In this document: piece by piece, positions 61,807-64,000 of the stretch
Layout: each line of letters opens with the position of its first letter
How positions within the stretch are numbered: position 1 is the stretch's first letter
From: Nostoc sp. MS1
GTDB taxonomy: Bacteria > Cyanobacteriota > Cyanobacteriia > Cyanobacteriales > Nostocaceae
Assembly (NCBI RefSeq): GCF_019976755.1
Contig: NZ_AP023441.1
Location: forward strand, 5,825,501-5,889,500
Reading direction: 5' to 3'
DNA length: 64,000 bases
The notes under the pieces: model-generated
The model's database searches: none
Told to the model about the DNA's origin: nothing
Seen by the model: the letters and a program-made list of their open reading frames with translations, nothing else
Translations under genes and position numbers: made by a program

Positions 61807-64000
61807 TCACCAATCAATAGAATACCTAATACTCAAAGTCCTCCCCCTAGCGGCTGCGTAGGCGCTATCGTTGGCTTGCAGTTGTGAAACTACGGGGAAA
61901 TATTCAGTATTCAAGAGGTTTTCTAATCCTACTTGTAATGTTCCTGAGCCTAGTTTGAGGCTGCTAATGTAGTCTAGTGTGAAGTAACTCTCTACTGGTC
62001 TTCTACCAAAGGCGGTGGTGTTAGTAGAAAAGACTTCACGATTACCGGAAAATAAAGCTTGTAAACGGTTTCGCCATCCGGGTAAAGTTTCATTTTCTAC
62101 ATAAGCTGTAATTTTCAATGGTGGAATCCTAAACCCATCCAACGGTTCGTACTCGCTATCGTTGTTACTATCAATTTCTCCACCAATTAAAGTGAATGTT
62201 CCGCCAATTTGCCATGTGGGACTGGGTTGTGCATCTACGGCGGCTTCTAGTCCGTAGATTCTTTCTGGGGCGCGAATTACGGTTCCTGGCGCGGTGAAGG
62301 TTGTACCTAAATCCGACTCGTTATAAAAGGCTGAGAGGGATGCTTGCACAGAATCCCATTGTCCGCGTATCCCGATTTCATAGTTGTCTACTTTTTGGGG
62401 TTCGGGATTGAGGGATTCTACAGAGAAGCCTGGACGAGCGTTACGCAGTGCTAAACCTATATCAGATAAGGAGAAGCCTTGAGCAAAGTTAGCAAATACG
62501 CTCAGTTGGGGATTGATGGCGTATACTGCACCGACGTTGAATAGGGTGGCGTTAAAGTTCAAATCACCACCGGGAATAATCACGTTGGGATTGGCTAGGG
62601 TGGTGAAATCATCGACGCTGACATCAGCATTTTCGTAGCGAACACCACCATTTAACACGAAGCGATCGCTAATTTCCCAATTCAGTTGAGCAAATATTCC
62701 CAAACTCCTCAATTCTAAAGGCGGAGTCCAAGAGCGATCGCCACTTTTACGAAAAACTAATCCCCCACTGGAGACAAACACAGCTTGATCAAATACAGAT
62801 ACGGGTTGGGATGTGTTTTCGTTGGAGTAATCTACACCCCATAGTAGTTTGGCTGCACCTTGGTTAAATAAGGGGGTTTCAATCTGCAAACGTCCGCCAT
62901 ACTTTTCTGATTCGACTCTTGATTGAATAATTTCGTTACCCAAAGTCGGAAAGGTACGTGCATCGAAGGGAAAGAAGCGTGTGAGGTAATCGCGGTAATA
63001 TACCTGGGCTTGTACTTTACTGTTGAATAGGCTGTTGTGGGTATATTGTAAGTTGATGAATGTGTTCTGATTTTTTGGTTCTTCATCTAAACTCAACCCC
63101 TCCAAAGCCCGCGCTTTTTGTCTACCAGGGATAGTATTGACGGTGGGATCACTGGCTACATCTGGATCTTGCTTTTCGTCGAAGTGGTTTAGGGTGAGTT
63201 GGAGACGTTGATTTGTATCTATATCAAGACCGAATTTACCAAATATATTGAAGCTAGAGGCATCGGAAAAGCCACCTTGGGCATTAGGATCAGAGGGAAT
63301 GCGATCGCCATCTGCATCGAAGAATCCACCAGTTTTCGCTAAGGCAAAGTTAAAGGTAAAGTCAACATTTCCCTGTCTAGCTGAGAGGAAATGTTGCAGG
63401 TTAGTACTAAAACTCTCCTCTTGTAGTTCACCTAAAGCCGCACTCACACCAACTTCTGTCCGTGAAGTCAATTTTTCTTCAGTGGGTCGGCGTGTGATGA
63501 TGTTAATTACACCCCCAGTTGCACCATCCCCATAAATCGCACTAGGGCCGCGTACTACTTCAATGCGTTCAATTGCCGCCGAGTCAATGGTTCGCAAATC
63601 CCGCGACGCGTTGCGTGTAGTTGATTGGGGAACGCCATCTATTAATACTTGGGGGTTCCTCCCGCGTAGAGTTAGACCAAAATTACTCGAACTTTGTGTT
63701 GGCGGTGCTAACCCAGGAACGGTTTTACCTAAAATTTCTATTAGGTTGCGGGAAGTGCTAGTTTGTTGTTCAATTTGTTCACGGTCAATTACGGTGATGG
63801 AACGGGGGACGTTTTGTAGCGGTGTTTCTGTACGTGTTGCTGTCACCACTAGTTCGATAGGTTCTTCCGTTACTGCTGGGGTTTGAGGAGTTGGTGGTTC
63901 TGCGACTACTTCGGTTGTGGTGAACCCTAAAATTAAACTCGTATCGCTATCAAATAACTCATATTTAGGCAGACTTTTCTCCCCCGTTACTGTTACTCGG
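61807..64000 (-). CDS. TonB-dependent receptor (partial at the right edge)
   Basis: This outer-membrane receptor, at least 731 residues long, has a plug domain with a TonB-type start (VVTATRTETPLQNVPRSITVI), NLIEILGKTVPGLAPP, LRGRNPQVLIDGVP, IERIEVVRGPSAIYGDGATGGVINIITRRP and a C-terminal beta barrel ending RTLSIRYSIDW. The coding frame continues upstream of 63849 to the window edge. There it contains the end of a probable AMIN domain (VTVTGEKSLPKYELFDSDTS) and a Pro/Glu/Thr-rich linker, as in cyanobacterial siderophore receptors. The ligand is unknown; ferric siderophore import is likely. Confidence 0.9.
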   Translation of the reverse strand, partial: RVTVTGEKSLPKYELFDSDTSLILGFTTTEVVAEPPTPQTPAVTEEPIELVVTATRTETPLQNVPRSITVIDREQIEQQTSTSRNLIEILGKTVPGLAPPTQSSSNFGLTLRGRNPQVLIDGVPQSTTRNASRDLRTIDSAAIERIEVVRGPSAIYGDGATGGVINIITRRPTEEKLTSRTEVGVSAALGELQEESFSTNLQHFLSARQGNVDFTFNFALAKTGGFFDADGDRIPSDPNAQGGFSDASSFNIFGKFGLDIDTNQRLQLTLNHFDEKQDPDVASDPTVNTIPGRQKARALEGLSLDEEPKNQNTFINLQYTHNSLFNSKVQAQVYYRDYLTRFFPFDARTFPTLGNEIIQSRVESEKYGGRLQIETPLFNQGAAKLLWGVDYSNENTSQPVSVFDQAVFVSSGGLVFRKSGDRSWTPPLELRSLGIFAQLNWEISDRFVLNGGVRYENADVSVDDFTTLANPNVIIPGGDLNFNATLFNVGAVYAINPQLSVFANFAQGFSLSDIGLALRNARPGFSVESLNPEPQKVDNYEIGIRGQWDSVQASLSAFYNESDLGTTFTAPGTVIRAPERIYGLEAAVDAQPSPTWQIGGTFTLIGGEIDSNNDSEYEPLDGFRIPPLKITAYVENETLPGWRNRLQALFSGNREVFSTNTTAFGRRPVESYFTLDYISSLKLGSGTLQVGLENLLNTEYFPVVSQLQANDSAYAAARGRTLSIRYSIDW

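Overview
The window comes from a filamentous, probably heterocyst-forming cyanobacterium (Nostoc/Anabaena type). The HIP1 octamer GCGATCGC is scattered throughout. The genes include a CpcT-type phycobiliprotein lyase, NdhS, a Rubisco activase-like protein with an RbcS-like tail, an MPBQ-type methyltransferase, a fibrillin, a PedR-like regulator and the atpB-atpE (beta-epsilon) operon. Intergenic spaces carry the 7-bp tandem repeats (STRR type), the AATTCAAA-type repeats and the GC-rich palindromes typical of Nostocales. I cannot assign a species from the sequence alone.

Layout. 1-14 kb is mostly housekeeping: ndhS (cut by the left edge), rodA, mrp, an SRPBCC protein, hemF, a STAS protein, cpcT, an inactive-looking rhodanese, an RNase D-like exonuclease, two CAP-domain exoproteins (one with a perfect 30-bp repeat tract) and trpB. 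These are followed by an orphan TnpB element, a SUI1/eIF1-like gene, a Pmp3 peptide and a fasciclin protein. 14-30 kb holds a GST, a HerA-like ATPase, a group 2 sigma factor, an Eis-like acetyltransferase, a Uma2 remnant, a DM13 lipoprotein, rca, pedR, a glycosyltransferase, an azoR/HxlR divergent pair, a VWA-VWA-coiled-coil operon, the MPBQ methyltransferase and a desaturase.

31-35 kb is a large LRR-Roc-COR (ROCO) gene split by a 944-bp IS5-like element with a 4-bp target duplication. Removing the element plus one TATA restores one 1051-codon frame. 35-40 kb holds a Uma2 protein, an EGY-like M50 protease, an Rpn nuclease, a GHL10 hydrolase and an orphan N-terminal module.

40.8-48.3 kb is the most unusual region. 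A Rieske protein with a long histidine-rich C-terminal domain is transcribed away from a 47-codon double-glycine peptide gene that I found by hand. The peptide gene is followed by a helical/TPR protein, a C39 peptidase-ABC exporter and an HlyD adaptor. Together they look like a small secreted-peptide (RiPP) system with no recognised radical SAM, LanM or YcaO enzyme. The Rieske protein and the TPR protein are the only candidate tailoring or partner proteins.

48-64 kb returns to core functions: an MgtE remnant, an SDR, an O-methyltransferase, atpC and atpB (with two near-identical 38-bp palindromes in inverted orientation flanking atpC), holB and a homologue of plant pathogen-related proteins. 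It continues with a metallophosphatase, serC, a fibrillin, a Uma2 protein, a methyltransferase and a TonB-dependent receptor that runs off the right edge. No tRNA, rRNA or CRISPR array was recognised.
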